Below, piece by piece: positions 26,535 through 34,203 of a DNA stretch of 36,887 nucleotides; within the stretch, counting starts at the first letter, position 1, and every line of letters starts with the position of its first letter. Position numbers and translations under genes: made by a program. The stretch is from an uncultured Pelagibacteraceae bacterium (GTDB lineage Bacteria; Pseudomonadota; Alphaproteobacteria; Pelagibacterales; Pelagibacteraceae). Location: assembly GCA_902625035.1 (NCBI GenBank), contig CACNZK010000005.1, forward strand, positions 32,001 through 68,887, read 5' to 3'. Under the pieces are notes generated by a model, which was given only the letters and a program-made list of their open reading frames with translations, ran no database searches and was not told where the DNA came from.

Positions 26535-27857
26535 ATGCATCTTGTAAAAATTAATACTAAAATTCAAAAATTTAATAAAGTTCTATCAATAGACGGTGAT
26601 AAAAGCTTATCTATAAGATGGGCACTTATAGCCTCCCAATCTGAGTATAAATCTAAATCAAAAAACCTATTACTTTCAGAGGATGTAATTAACACTTTAA
26701 AATGTCTTAAAAAACTCGGTGTAAAGATAAAAATGTCGAAAAATTTTTGTGAAATAAAAGGCGTAGGCTTAAATGGATTTAAGTATAAGAAAAATTTGAC
26801 TTTATATGCTGGAAATTCGGGTACACTAGGAAGACTTATTATGGGTCTTTTAACTCACACGAAGCTAGCAATTAAATTAAAAGGTGACAAGAGCTTATCA
26901 AAAAGAGATTTTTTGAGAATTATTAAACCTCTAAAAAAATTTGGAGCAGATTTTAAAAGTAATTTGGGAAAGCTTCCAATAATTATTAAGGGGACCAATA
27001 ACCCCAATCCAATTGTCTATAACGAAACAAGAGGATCTGCTCAGGTCAAAAGTTCTTTAATGTTAGCTGCATTGAATACTCATGGTGAAACAATAATAAA
27101 AGCAAAAAAATCTAGAAATCACAGTGAACTTCTTTTCAAGTATTTAAATTTACCAATAAAAGTTCAAAAGGTAAAAAATTATGATCTTATTAAGATTAAA
27201 GGAAAAAAAAAGATACCACCATTAAATTACAAAATACCGTCTGATATAAGTTCGTGTGCTTTTTTCATGGTACTCACTATTTTATCTAAAAATTCTAAAT
27301 TGAAAATTAAAAATGTTAATATAAATCCCTCAAGAATAGGTATTTTGCGTATTCTAAATATGATGGGTATCAAAATACGAAAGATTAATGTAAAGGAATA
27401 CAAGGGTGAAAAAATAGCAGATCTAATAATTAAAAGCACAAAAAATATTAAAGCTATAAATTGTCCCACTAGATTAAATAGTTCTGCAATCGATGAATTT
27501 TTACTAATATTTCTTGTAGCTGCAAAAGCAAAAGGTGTTTCTTATTTTAAAAATTTGTCTGAATTGAATGAAAAAGAAAGTCCTAGACTAAAGTGGGGTT
27601 CTAAAATTCTTAACAAAATTGGAATTAAAAATGTTTTAACAGATAAAAGTATAAAAATTTATGGAAACCCTAATTTAGAAATCAATAAAAAAATAGTTAT
27701 TAGAGATTTTCTCAAGGATCATAGAGTTTTTATGACTGCTACTGTAGCTGCCTTAATATTTGGAGGTCATTGGTCTATAGCCAATAAGGACGCAATAAAT
27801 ACCTCTTTCCCGACTTTTCTAAAAAAAATGAGGTATTTAGGTGCTAAAATACACTAA
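26535..27857 (+). CDS. aroA: 3-phosphoshikimate 1-carboxyvinyltransferase (EPSP synthase)
   Basis: Sixth step of the shikimate pathway. The substrate-binding blocks are GDKSLSIRWAL (family GDKS) near the N-terminus, GNSGTLGRLIMG, RGSAQVKSSLMLAAL, and DHRVFMTATVA near the C-terminus. The GNSGT..RL..G version resembles class II enzymes such as those of Gram-positives, rather than the GNAGTAMRP of E. coli. The usual PGDKS is DGDKS here. At about 440 residues it is full length. I chose ATG 26535; TTG at 26529 is an alternative. The next gene is rpsA; cmk, often between them, is absent. Confidence 0.94.
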   Translation: MHLVKINTKIQKFNKVLSIDGDKSLSIRWALIASQSEYKSKSKNLLLSEDVINTLKCLKKLGVKIKMSKNFCEIKGVGLNGFKYKKNLTLYAGNSGTLGRLIMGLLTHTKLAIKLKGDKSLSKRDFLRIIKPLKKFGADFKSNLGKLPIIIKGTNNPNPIVYNETRGSAQVKSSLMLAALNTHGETIIKAKKSRNHSELLFKYLNLPIKVQKVKNYDLIKIKGKKKIPPLNYKIPSDISSCAFFMVLTILSKNSKLKIKNVNINPSRIGILRILNMMGIKIRKINVKEYKGEKIADLIIKSTKNIKAINCPTRLNSSAIDEFLLIFLVAAKAKGVSYFKNLSELNEKESPRLKWGSKILNKIGIKNVLTDKSIKIYGNPNLEINKKIVIRDFLKDHRVFMTATVAALIFGGHWSIANKDAINTSFPTFLKKMRYLGAKIH

Positions 27858-27939
27858 ATTCTTTGTTGATCTTATGTTTAAATTTATCTAAAAGTTCATG
27901 TTTTTTTAAAACAATAATATGGAAATGAAATAAAAATTA

Positions 27940-29661
27940 ATGGAAGTATTCAAAGATCTATCAAACCCAGCATCCAAAGAATTTGAAAATTTATTAAATA
28001 ACCAACTTTCAAAGATTACTATAGAGGAAGGTAAAATTATTGAAGGTAAGGTTAATAAAATTACCGAGAAATATATTTTTCTTTACATACCAAATTTAAA
28101 ATCCGAGCCAGTTTTAGATATTAATGAACTAAAAACGATGGGATTAAGCGAAAAGATTAAAATTGGGGAGACAATACCGGTATTATTAGAAAAGATAGAA
28201 GATAGAAATGGTGATGTTGTTGTTTCTGCTAGTAAAGCTCAAAAAATTAAAGGTTGGGATAAATTAGTTCAAGCATATGAGAAAAAAGAGCCAATCATGG
28301 GCAAAATTGTATCTAAATGCAAAGGTGGCTGCATAGTTGAACATATTGATACAGGTTCGTTAATGTTTTTACCAGGATCCCAAATAAGTGACAAACCTTT
28401 AAAAGATATTAGTCATTTAATGAACGAGCCACAAAAATTTGCTTTAATCAAATTAGATAAAGTTAGGGGTAACGCTTGCGTTTCAAGGAAAGAAATAATT
28501 TCATCATTTAAAAAAGAGGATAAAGCAAAAATTATTGAAAAATATAAAATTGGCGATGTTATTAAAAATGCTGAAGTAAAAGGTTACAGTTCTTTTGGTT
28601 GCTTCTTCAATGTCAATAATGAGCTAGATGTTTTAGTACACTTACAGGAGATTTCGTATAGTAGAGTGAATCATCCTGAGGAGGTATTTAATATTGGAGA
28701 AAAACATGATTTAAAAGTTATAAGTATAGACAAAGAAAAATTACAAATAGGTTGTTCAATAAAACAATTGTCTCCAGATCCTTTTGAACACGTTGAGAAT
28801 TATGAGCTCAACAAAATTTATAAAGCCAAAGTTGTTAAAATTATCGATTTCGGTGCATTTTGTGAATTAGAACCAGGATTAACGACTTTATTACACTCAA
28901 GTGAGCTAAGCTGGACAAAAAAAAATCTATCTGCAAAGAAAATGTTTAAAGTAGGAGATGAGATAGATTGTGTTATCACAGAAATAGATAAAGATAAAAG
29001 AAGAATTGCGATCTCATATAAGCAAGCAAAAGAAAACCCCTTTGTAGTCTTCGAAAAAAAATACCCAGTGGGAACAATAATTGATACTGAAGTTGTTAAC
29101 AAAAACGAGTACTCTTTATTTGTTAGTGTTAAAGATTTAGATGTAGATGCATTTTTACACTGTAATGACTTAACCTATTTAAATAATGGAGAAGAAGAAT
29201 TAAAAAAATACAATATTAACGACAAAATCAAAGTTAAAGTTTTAGAGATTAAAACTGAAGACCAGAAAATTAGAGTCGGTTTAAGACAGACTTTACCAGA
29301 TCCACTAGATTGGTTTAATGATAAGACGATTAATCAAATAATCACTGTAAAAATCATATCTTCCGACAACAAAGGTCTTGTAGTAAGACCTGAGGGGTGT
29401 GAAATGGATTTTAGTATTAAAAAAAATCAAATAGCAATAAATTCAGCTGATGCCCGTCCATCAAGGTTCACTGGTGGTGAAAGAATTGATTGCGCTATTG
29501 CAGAGTTGGATTTACAAAAAAGAAAAATTTCCTTAAGTATAAAATTATTAGAAGAAATTCAAAAACAAGAAGCTTTGGACAAATACGGAGCTGAAGGTTC
29601 TGGGAAAAATTTACCCTTTTCATCTTTGTCTAAGGATTTAGATAAAAAAAAGAAAAAATAA
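27940..29661 (+). CDS. rpsA: 30S ribosomal protein S1
   Basis: Large mRNA-binding ribosomal protein. At 573 residues it carries six S1 (OB-fold) repeats. Examples are GKIIEGKVNKITEKYIFLYI (first), GDVIKNAEVKGYSSFGCFF (third) and IYKAKVVKIIDFGAFCEL (fourth), the last with the classic FGAFCEL core. The final Lys-rich tail is short. S1 would be expected to matter in this genome because few start codons show a Shine-Dalgarno match. It is followed by ihfB after 16 bp. Confidence 0.96.
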   Translation: MEVFKDLSNPASKEFENLLNNQLSKITIEEGKIIEGKVNKITEKYIFLYIPNLKSEPVLDINELKTMGLSEKIKIGETIPVLLEKIEDRNGDVVVSASKAQKIKGWDKLVQAYEKKEPIMGKIVSKCKGGCIVEHIDTGSLMFLPGSQISDKPLKDISHLMNEPQKFALIKLDKVRGNACVSRKEIISSFKKEDKAKIIEKYKIGDVIKNAEVKGYSSFGCFFNVNNELDVLVHLQEISYSRVNHPEEVFNIGEKHDLKVISIDKEKLQIGCSIKQLSPDPFEHVENYELNKIYKAKVVKIIDFGAFCELEPGLTTLLHSSELSWTKKNLSAKKMFKVGDEIDCVITEIDKDKRRIAISYKQAKENPFVVFEKKYPVGTIIDTEVVNKNEYSLFVSVKDLDVDAFLHCNDLTYLNNGEEELKKYNINDKIKVKVLEIKTEDQKIRVGLRQTLPDPLDWFNDKTINQIITVKIISSDNKGLVVRPEGCEMDFSIKKNQIAINSADARPSRFTGGERIDCAIAELDLQKRKISLSIKLLEEIQKQEALDKYGAEGSGKNLPFSSLSKDLDKKKKK

Positions 29662-29677
29662 TAATTAAATATTAAAA

Positions 29678-29971
29678 TTGGCTATTGTAAAATCAAAGCT
29701 TTTAAAACAACTTTCAAAAAATTATCCAAATTTTTTAAAAAAAGATTTAGAAAAATTTACAAATATTATTTTAAGTGAAATTAAAAAGACACTCAAAAGA
29801 GGTGAAAGAATTGAACTTAGAGGATTTGGTGTATTTTATACCAATATTCAAAAATCTAGAATATCTAGAAATCCCAAAACTGGAGAGAAAATAAACACCC
29901 CAAAAAAAAAAACAATTCACTTTAAAATGGCAAAAGAAATGTTTAAAAAATTGAATAATGAGGATGAATAA
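29678..29971 (+). CDS. ihfB: Integration host factor beta / HU-family protein
   Basis: Small DNA-bending protein of the HU/IHF family. The N-terminal helices include KSKLLKQLSKNYPNF. The beta-arm region has RIELRGFGVFY, then the DNA-minor-groove RNPKTGEKI motif. At 97 residues the length suits IHF-beta, and the rpsA-ihfB order is the conserved proteobacterial one. The start appears to be TTG at 29678 (MAIVKSKLL); no ATG is available in front of the conserved helix. No Shine-Dalgarno is visible. Confidence 0.9.
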   Translation: MAIVKSKLLKQLSKNYPNFLKKDLEKFTNIILSEIKKTLKRGERIELRGFGVFYTNIQKSRISRNPKTGEKINTPKKKTIHFKMAKEMFKKLNNEDE

Positions 29972-30632
29972 AATATTCGTTGCCTGCGATAGTACAAATA
30001 TTAGAAAAGTAAAAGAAATAATTACGAAAACTAAACATCCTAAATTAAAAGTAGGTTATAAATTTGGTTTAGAATTTTTAAATTCTAAAAATGGTAGAAA
30101 TTTTCTTTCTAAATTAAAAAATAAAATTCTTTTTGCAGATTTAAAACTTAATGACATTCCTAATACATGCGTTTCAACAATAAAAGCAATTAAAGATCTT
30201 AAAATAAATTACTTAACGATACATATTAGCTCAGGCTTGAAGGCTCTAGTCTCCGCAAAAAAGGTTTCTGGAAGAACTAAATTAGTTGGAGTAACTGTTT
30301 TAACATCTCTAGATAATAAAGCTCTTAAACAAATTGGTCACAAAAACAATGTAAAAAAATTAGTTTTGCAACAAGCCAAACTTGCATCTAAAGCAAAATT
30401 AGATGCTATAGTATGCAGCGCTCAGGAAATAGAAATAGTAAAAAAAGTATTTAAAAAAGAAATTATTACTCCAGGTATTAGAATAGATAAAAGCAACGAC
30501 GATCAAAAAAGAACTTTAACTCCTAATCAAGCTTACAAAAATGGGAGTGATTGGTTGGTAATTGGTAGGCCAATTAGTAAAGGTAATATAAAAAAGAATA
30601 TTCAAAAATTAATCGATCATATAAACAAATGA
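29964..30632 (+). CDS. pyrF: Orotidine 5'-phosphate decarboxylase
   Basis: Last step of UMP synthesis. The catalytic D-x-K-x-x-D array is D59, K61 and D64 in FADLKLNDIPNT. The phosphate-binding end has VIGRPISKG, and TPGIRI precedes it. At 222-224 residues it is full length. An in-frame ATG two codons upstream (29958) is equally possible; both overlap the ihfB stop. It overlaps trpF by 4 bp (ATGA). Confidence 0.94.
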   Translation: MNKIFVACDSTNIRKVKEIITKTKHPKLKVGYKFGLEFLNSKNGRNFLSKLKNKILFADLKLNDIPNTCVSTIKAIKDLKINYLTIHISSGLKALVSAKKVSGRTKLVGVTVLTSLDNKALKQIGHKNNVKKLVLQQAKLASKAKLDAIVCSAQEIEIVKKVFKKEIITPGIRIDKSNDDQKRTLTPNQAYKNGSDWLVIGRPISKGNIKKNIQKLIDHINK

Positions 30633-31246
30633 TCAAAGGATTAAAAATTTGTGGGGTCTCAGATACTAAAACCTTAAATTATATTTTAAATCATCCATAT
30701 CCACCAAAATTTATTGGTTTCATCACAAATTATAAAAAAAGTAAAAGATATGTTGAATATGAAAATTTAAAAAATTTGGTAAACGTTAATAAAAACCAAT
30801 CTAATTTTGTTTCGGTGCTTGTGAACCCAACTAATGAATTATTAGAGAAAATTAAAGATCTTAATTTTGATTATTACCAGCTTTACGATGTTGACCCTGT
30901 CAGAACTATGGAAATTAAGGAAAAATACAAAATTAAAATAATATCAGCTCTTACAGTTTCAACTAAAAAAGATGTAGATAGATATAAAGATTATTTAGAA
31001 ATTTCAGATATAATTCTTTTTGACTCAAAAGGTTATCATAAATCTGAAAGCTTTGATCACGATCTATTAGAGCAGGTGCCTAATAAAATAAATAAAATGA
31101 TTGCAGGAAATATCCAAATAGATGATATTCCGGATTTTAAAAATAAGAACTTTATAATTGATTTATCTGGATCAATTGAAAACAATGAGGGAAAAAAAGA
31201 TATTTCTAAAATCGATGAATTGTTAAAATTATTTGCAAAAACATGA
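30629..31246 (+). CDS. trpF: Phosphoribosylanthranilate isomerase-like protein (divergent TrpF)
   Basis: By position and N-terminus this is TrpF, which isomerises N-(5-phosphoribosyl)anthranilate. The general-base Cys is C8 in LKICGV, and the acid candidate is D132 in ILFDSKG. The rest is unusual. The VQLHG strand reads YYQLYD. The GGTG phosphate-binding loop, normally just after the Asp, is replaced by KSES. The late SGGL block is AGNI. Only the final SSGVE-like LSGSIE and a following G-x-KD remain close. At 205 residues the length is normal. It overlaps pyrF and trpB by 4 bp each. It could be a fast-evolving TrpF or one with altered substrate. Confidence 0.8.
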   Translation: MIKGLKICGVSDTKTLNYILNHPYPPKFIGFITNYKKSKRYVEYENLKNLVNVNKNQSNFVSVLVNPTNELLEKIKDLNFDYYQLYDVDPVRTMEIKEKYKIKIISALTVSTKKDVDRYKDYLEISDIILFDSKGYHKSESFDHDLLEQVPNKINKMIAGNIQIDDIPDFKNKNFIIDLSGSIENNEGKKDISKIDELLKLFAKT

Positions 31247-32478
31247 AACTTAAAAAAAGAATACCGGTTATAGATCAAGGCGATAAGCTTGGATTTTGGG
31301 GTGGTAAATTTGGAGGAAATTTTGTACCTGAAACATTGAAAAAACCTATAGAGGATTTAGAGGTTCTTTTTAATAAACTGAAAAAAGATAAAAATTTTAT
31401 TAATGAAAGAGATAAATATTTTAAGAATTGGGTTGGTAGTCCTACGCGTTTTATCAAATTGGAAAATTTAACAAAACATGTTGGTGGAGCTCAAATTTGG
31501 TCTAAAGTTGTATCCGATGCAAATGGAGGCGCGCATAAAATTTATAATGCAACTGTTCACTGTTTGCTTGCAAAGCGATCTGGAAAAAAAGTTATTTGTG
31601 GAGACACTGGTGCAGGGTATGCAGGTAAAATGTTAAGTATGGCAGCCAAAAAATTTGGTTTAAAATGTAAAATTTTCATGGGTGCAAAAGATATTAAAAG
31701 GCAACAACCGAACGTAAAAGCAATGAAAAAAAATGGAGCGGAAGTTATTCCTGTATACTCTGGAAGTCAAACTCTCGTAGATGCAGTGTCTGAGTGTATG
31801 CGTTACTGGGTTGCAAATTGTGATAAAGTTGCCATGTGTGTTGGTAGCACCGTTGGCCCAGCTGTCTTTGTCCGAATCTGTGGATGGAGCACAAGTCAAA
31901 TATCAAGAGAATTAAAAACTCAATTAGTTGATGAGTTTGGGTCAATTCCAAAAAAACTCAAACTTTATAATTGTGTTGGAGGAGGAAGTTCTAGTTTTGG
32001 TTTTTGGAATGAGTTTATGGATTACGATAAAAAACAATGTGAATTTATTGGTGTAGAGGCTGGTGGACCTGCAAAGAGTAAAAAACACGCAGCACCACTA
32101 ACATACGGATCTAAAATAGGAATTCTTCATGGAGCAGCTCAATATGTAAATCAAAATACTGACGGTCAAATAGAAGAAACAGAGTCAATTTCTGCTGGAC
32201 TAGATTATCCAGGTATTTCTCCACTACATTGTTTTCTTAAAGATACAAAAAGAGCAAGATACACTGCAGCAAGTGATGAAGAAGCTTTAAACGCTTACAA
32301 AGTGGTAACAAAATTTGAAAAATTACGACCTTCTTTGGAACCAAGTCATGCTTTCTCAGTTGCAATATCAGAATCAAAAAGATTTAGTAAAGATACAATT
32401 GTCGTGGTCAATAGTTGTGGAGATGCTTACAAAGATCGAGAAATTATAAAGAGAAGATTGGGAAAAAAATATGTCTAA
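31243..32478 (+). CDS. trpB: Tryptophan synthase beta subunit-like PLP enzyme (divergent TrpB)
   Basis: Clear TrpB fold and length (411 residues): FGGNFVPETL, WVGSPTRF, GGAHKIYNA, SISAGLDYPG and EPSHAF align end to end with TrpB, and trpA follows with an 8-bp overlap. K99 is the PLP Lys (Salmonella K87). Many near-invariant residues differ. Catalytic E109 is D121. The REDLNHTGAHK block reads VVSDANGGAHK. ETGAGQHG reads DTGAGYAG. GGGSN is GGGSS. NLSGRGDKD is NSCGDAYKD, placing Cys at the S377 position. K167 is V179. It still probably performs PLP beta-replacement chemistry with an amino acid such as Ser, but substrate and partner may differ from canonical tryptophan synthase. Confidence 0.85.
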   Translation: MKLKKRIPVIDQGDKLGFWGGKFGGNFVPETLKKPIEDLEVLFNKLKKDKNFINERDKYFKNWVGSPTRFIKLENLTKHVGGAQIWSKVVSDANGGAHKIYNATVHCLLAKRSGKKVICGDTGAGYAGKMLSMAAKKFGLKCKIFMGAKDIKRQQPNVKAMKKNGAEVIPVYSGSQTLVDAVSECMRYWVANCDKVAMCVGSTVGPAVFVRICGWSTSQISRELKTQLVDEFGSIPKKLKLYNCVGGGSSSFGFWNEFMDYDKKQCEFIGVEAGGPAKSKKHAAPLTYGSKIGILHGAAQYVNQNTDGQIEETESISAGLDYPGISPLHCFLKDTKRARYTAASDEEALNAYKVVTKFEKLRPSLEPSHAFSVAISESKRFSKDTIVVVNSCGDAYKDREIIKRRLGKKYV

Positions 32479-33271
32479 TCTAATCAGTCATGCATTTAAA
32501 AAAGCCAAAAGTGAAAATAGGCCTGCTCTATTAACTTATACAGTGGCTGGAGATAGTTCAAAAAAACTTTCTTTGGAAATTTTAAAATCAATCTCAAAAA
32601 AAGTTGATATATTAGAGATTGGCGTTCCTCACAACACTCCTGTCGCTGACGGAAGTCAAATTCAAACAAGCTCATATAGAGCGATTAAAAATGGAATTAA
32701 AGTTAATGATATTTTTAGAATTGTAAAAGATTTTAAAAAATTTGACAAAAGTAAACCAATTATATTGATGGGTTACTATAATATGATCTTTCAATATGGT
32801 GAAAATGAATTTTTAAGAAAATGTAAAATTTCAGGAGTAAATGGATTAATAGTTGTAGACTTGCCTTGGCCTGAAAATAAGAAATTTGCAAGTAAATGTA
32901 AAAAAAAATCAATATTTTTTATTCAACTACTATCACCGACCACAACTAAAAATAGGTTAAAAAAAATAATTAAAGATTCTCATGAAATGATTTATTTCAT
33001 TTCTATGCTTTCTACTACAGGAGGAAAGCTTAAAGTTTCATCTAAAGAGATATTGTCAAACTATAATAAAATAAAAAAAATCAACTCAAAAAAAAATGTT
33101 GTGATTGGTTTTGGTATCACTGAAAAAACTATAAAATCCCTCAAAAAAGCTGATGGATTAGTTGTTGGAAGTGCTATTTGTAAGGAAATAACAGACTCTA
33201 TAAAAAAAAGACAAAATCCTGTCACAAATGTTTATAATGTCGTACATAGGTTAAAAAACAAAATTAAATGA
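32471..33271 (+). CDS. trpA: Tryptophan synthase alpha subunit-like protein (divergent TrpA)
   Basis: TIM-barrel protein of 266 residues that in the family cleaves indole-3-glycerol phosphate to indole. Catalytic E49 and D60 are retained with Salmonella numbering (LEIGVPHNTPVADG). The loop-2 sequence FSDP is HNTP, so Asp56, which bridges to beta Lys167, is Thr56. Loop 6, normally GVTG, reads STTGG, keeping the Thr. PDLP is VDLP, and the phosphate-binding GFGI and VVGSAI blocks remain. It follows trpB with 8 bp overlap and precedes accD with 4 bp. It is likely a functional lyase whose contacts with its beta partner are altered. Confidence 0.88.
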   Translation: MSNLISHAFKKAKSENRPALLTYTVAGDSSKKLSLEILKSISKKVDILEIGVPHNTPVADGSQIQTSSYRAIKNGIKVNDIFRIVKDFKKFDKSKPIILMGYYNMIFQYGENEFLRKCKISGVNGLIVVDLPWPENKKFASKCKKKSIFFIQLLSPTTTKNRLKKIIKDSHEMIYFISMLSTTGGKLKVSSKEILSNYNKIKKINSKKNVVIGFGITEKTIKSLKKADGLVVGSAICKEITDSIKKRQNPVTNVYNVVHRLKNKIK

Positions 33272-34203
33272 ATTGGATAACAAAAATAATTAAAGCTGGT
33301 GAAAAGATAAAAACAGCAATCCATAAAAGAGCAACAAAAGAGGAGGTTGCTAATAGTGATTGGACAAGCTGTTGCAAAGGACCAATATTAAAAAAAGACT
33401 TAGAGGAAAACCTTTGGGTGTGTCCTGAGCCCGGATGCAAAAAACATCATAGAATTAGTCCAAAGCAAAGATTTGATATTTTGTTTGGTAAAAATAATTA
33501 TGAGATATTCAAAACTCCTATTCCAAAGGATGATCCTCTAGGATTCGTTGATAGCAAGCCTTATAAAGAGAGATTAAAAAGTGCTCGAAAAAAAACTGGC
33601 CTGGATTGTAGTATGGTTGTGGCAGAAGGTTCTATCAACCAAATTAAAATTACTGCAGTTGCATCAGACTTTGATTTTATGGGTGCAAGCATTGGGGCAG
33701 CAGAAGGTGAAGCTTTTTTATATGCGGCTCAGCATGCAGTAGATAATAAGCAGCCACTACTCATGGTTGCCACGGGCGGGGGTATGAAAATGCAAGAGTC
33801 TTCAATCTCATTATCTCAAATGACGCGAACTACACTTGCCATTAATGAAGTAAAGGCTGCAGGGTTACCTTACATAGTTTTAATGGCAGATCCCGTTGCT
33901 GGAGGAATTACAGCTAGCTATGCAATGTTGGGTGACATTCATATTGCAGAACCTGGCGCACTAATCGCTTTCGCTGGTGCTAGAGTCATTCAAGGAACTG
34001 TAAAAGAAGAATTACCTGAGGGTTTTCAAAGAAGTGAATATGTTCAAAAGACGGGGTTCGTCGATATGATTGTTGAAAGAAAAGATCTTGCTGAAAAAAT
34101 TGGGATCTTAATTTCAATTCTATTAAATAAGAAACCTGTTATAAGCACTGAAGAAAATGAAACTTCAGAAGATAGTCAATCACTTACAAAAGCTGCATCC
34201 TAA
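33268..34203 (+). CDS. accD: Acetyl-CoA carboxylase carboxyltransferase beta subunit
   Basis: Partner of AccA in the carboxyltransferase. The crotonase-like core is intact: GGGMKMQESSISLSQM, ADPVAGGITASYAMLGD, and AGARVIQGTVKEELPEGFQ. The N-terminal zinc finger is odd: E. coli has CxxC and CPxC pairs, whereas here the Cys are C35-C36 (adjacent) and C52 and C57 (C-x4-C), with His at 60 and 61 as alternative ligands. At 311 residues the length is normal. The trpA-accD-folC order is conserved in alphaproteobacteria. Its end overlaps folC by 47 bp. Confidence 0.95.
   Translation: MNWITKIIKAGEKIKTAIHKRATKEEVANSDWTSCCKGPILKKDLEENLWVCPEPGCKKHHRISPKQRFDILFGKNNYEIFKTPIPKDDPLGFVDSKPYKERLKSARKKTGLDCSMVVAEGSINQIKITAVASDFDFMGASIGAAEGEAFLYAAQHAVDNKQPLLMVATGGGMKMQESSISLSQMTRTTLAINEVKAAGLPYIVLMADPVAGGITASYAMLGDIHIAEPGALIAFAGARVIQGTVKEELPEGFQRSEYVQKTGFVDMIVERKDLAEKIGILISILLNKKPVISTEENETSEDSQSLTKAAS

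Noticed and set aside
31660..31951. Two minus-strand open frames inside trpB
   Set aside because: They are shadows of the trpB coding frame with no recognisable domain or initiation signal.
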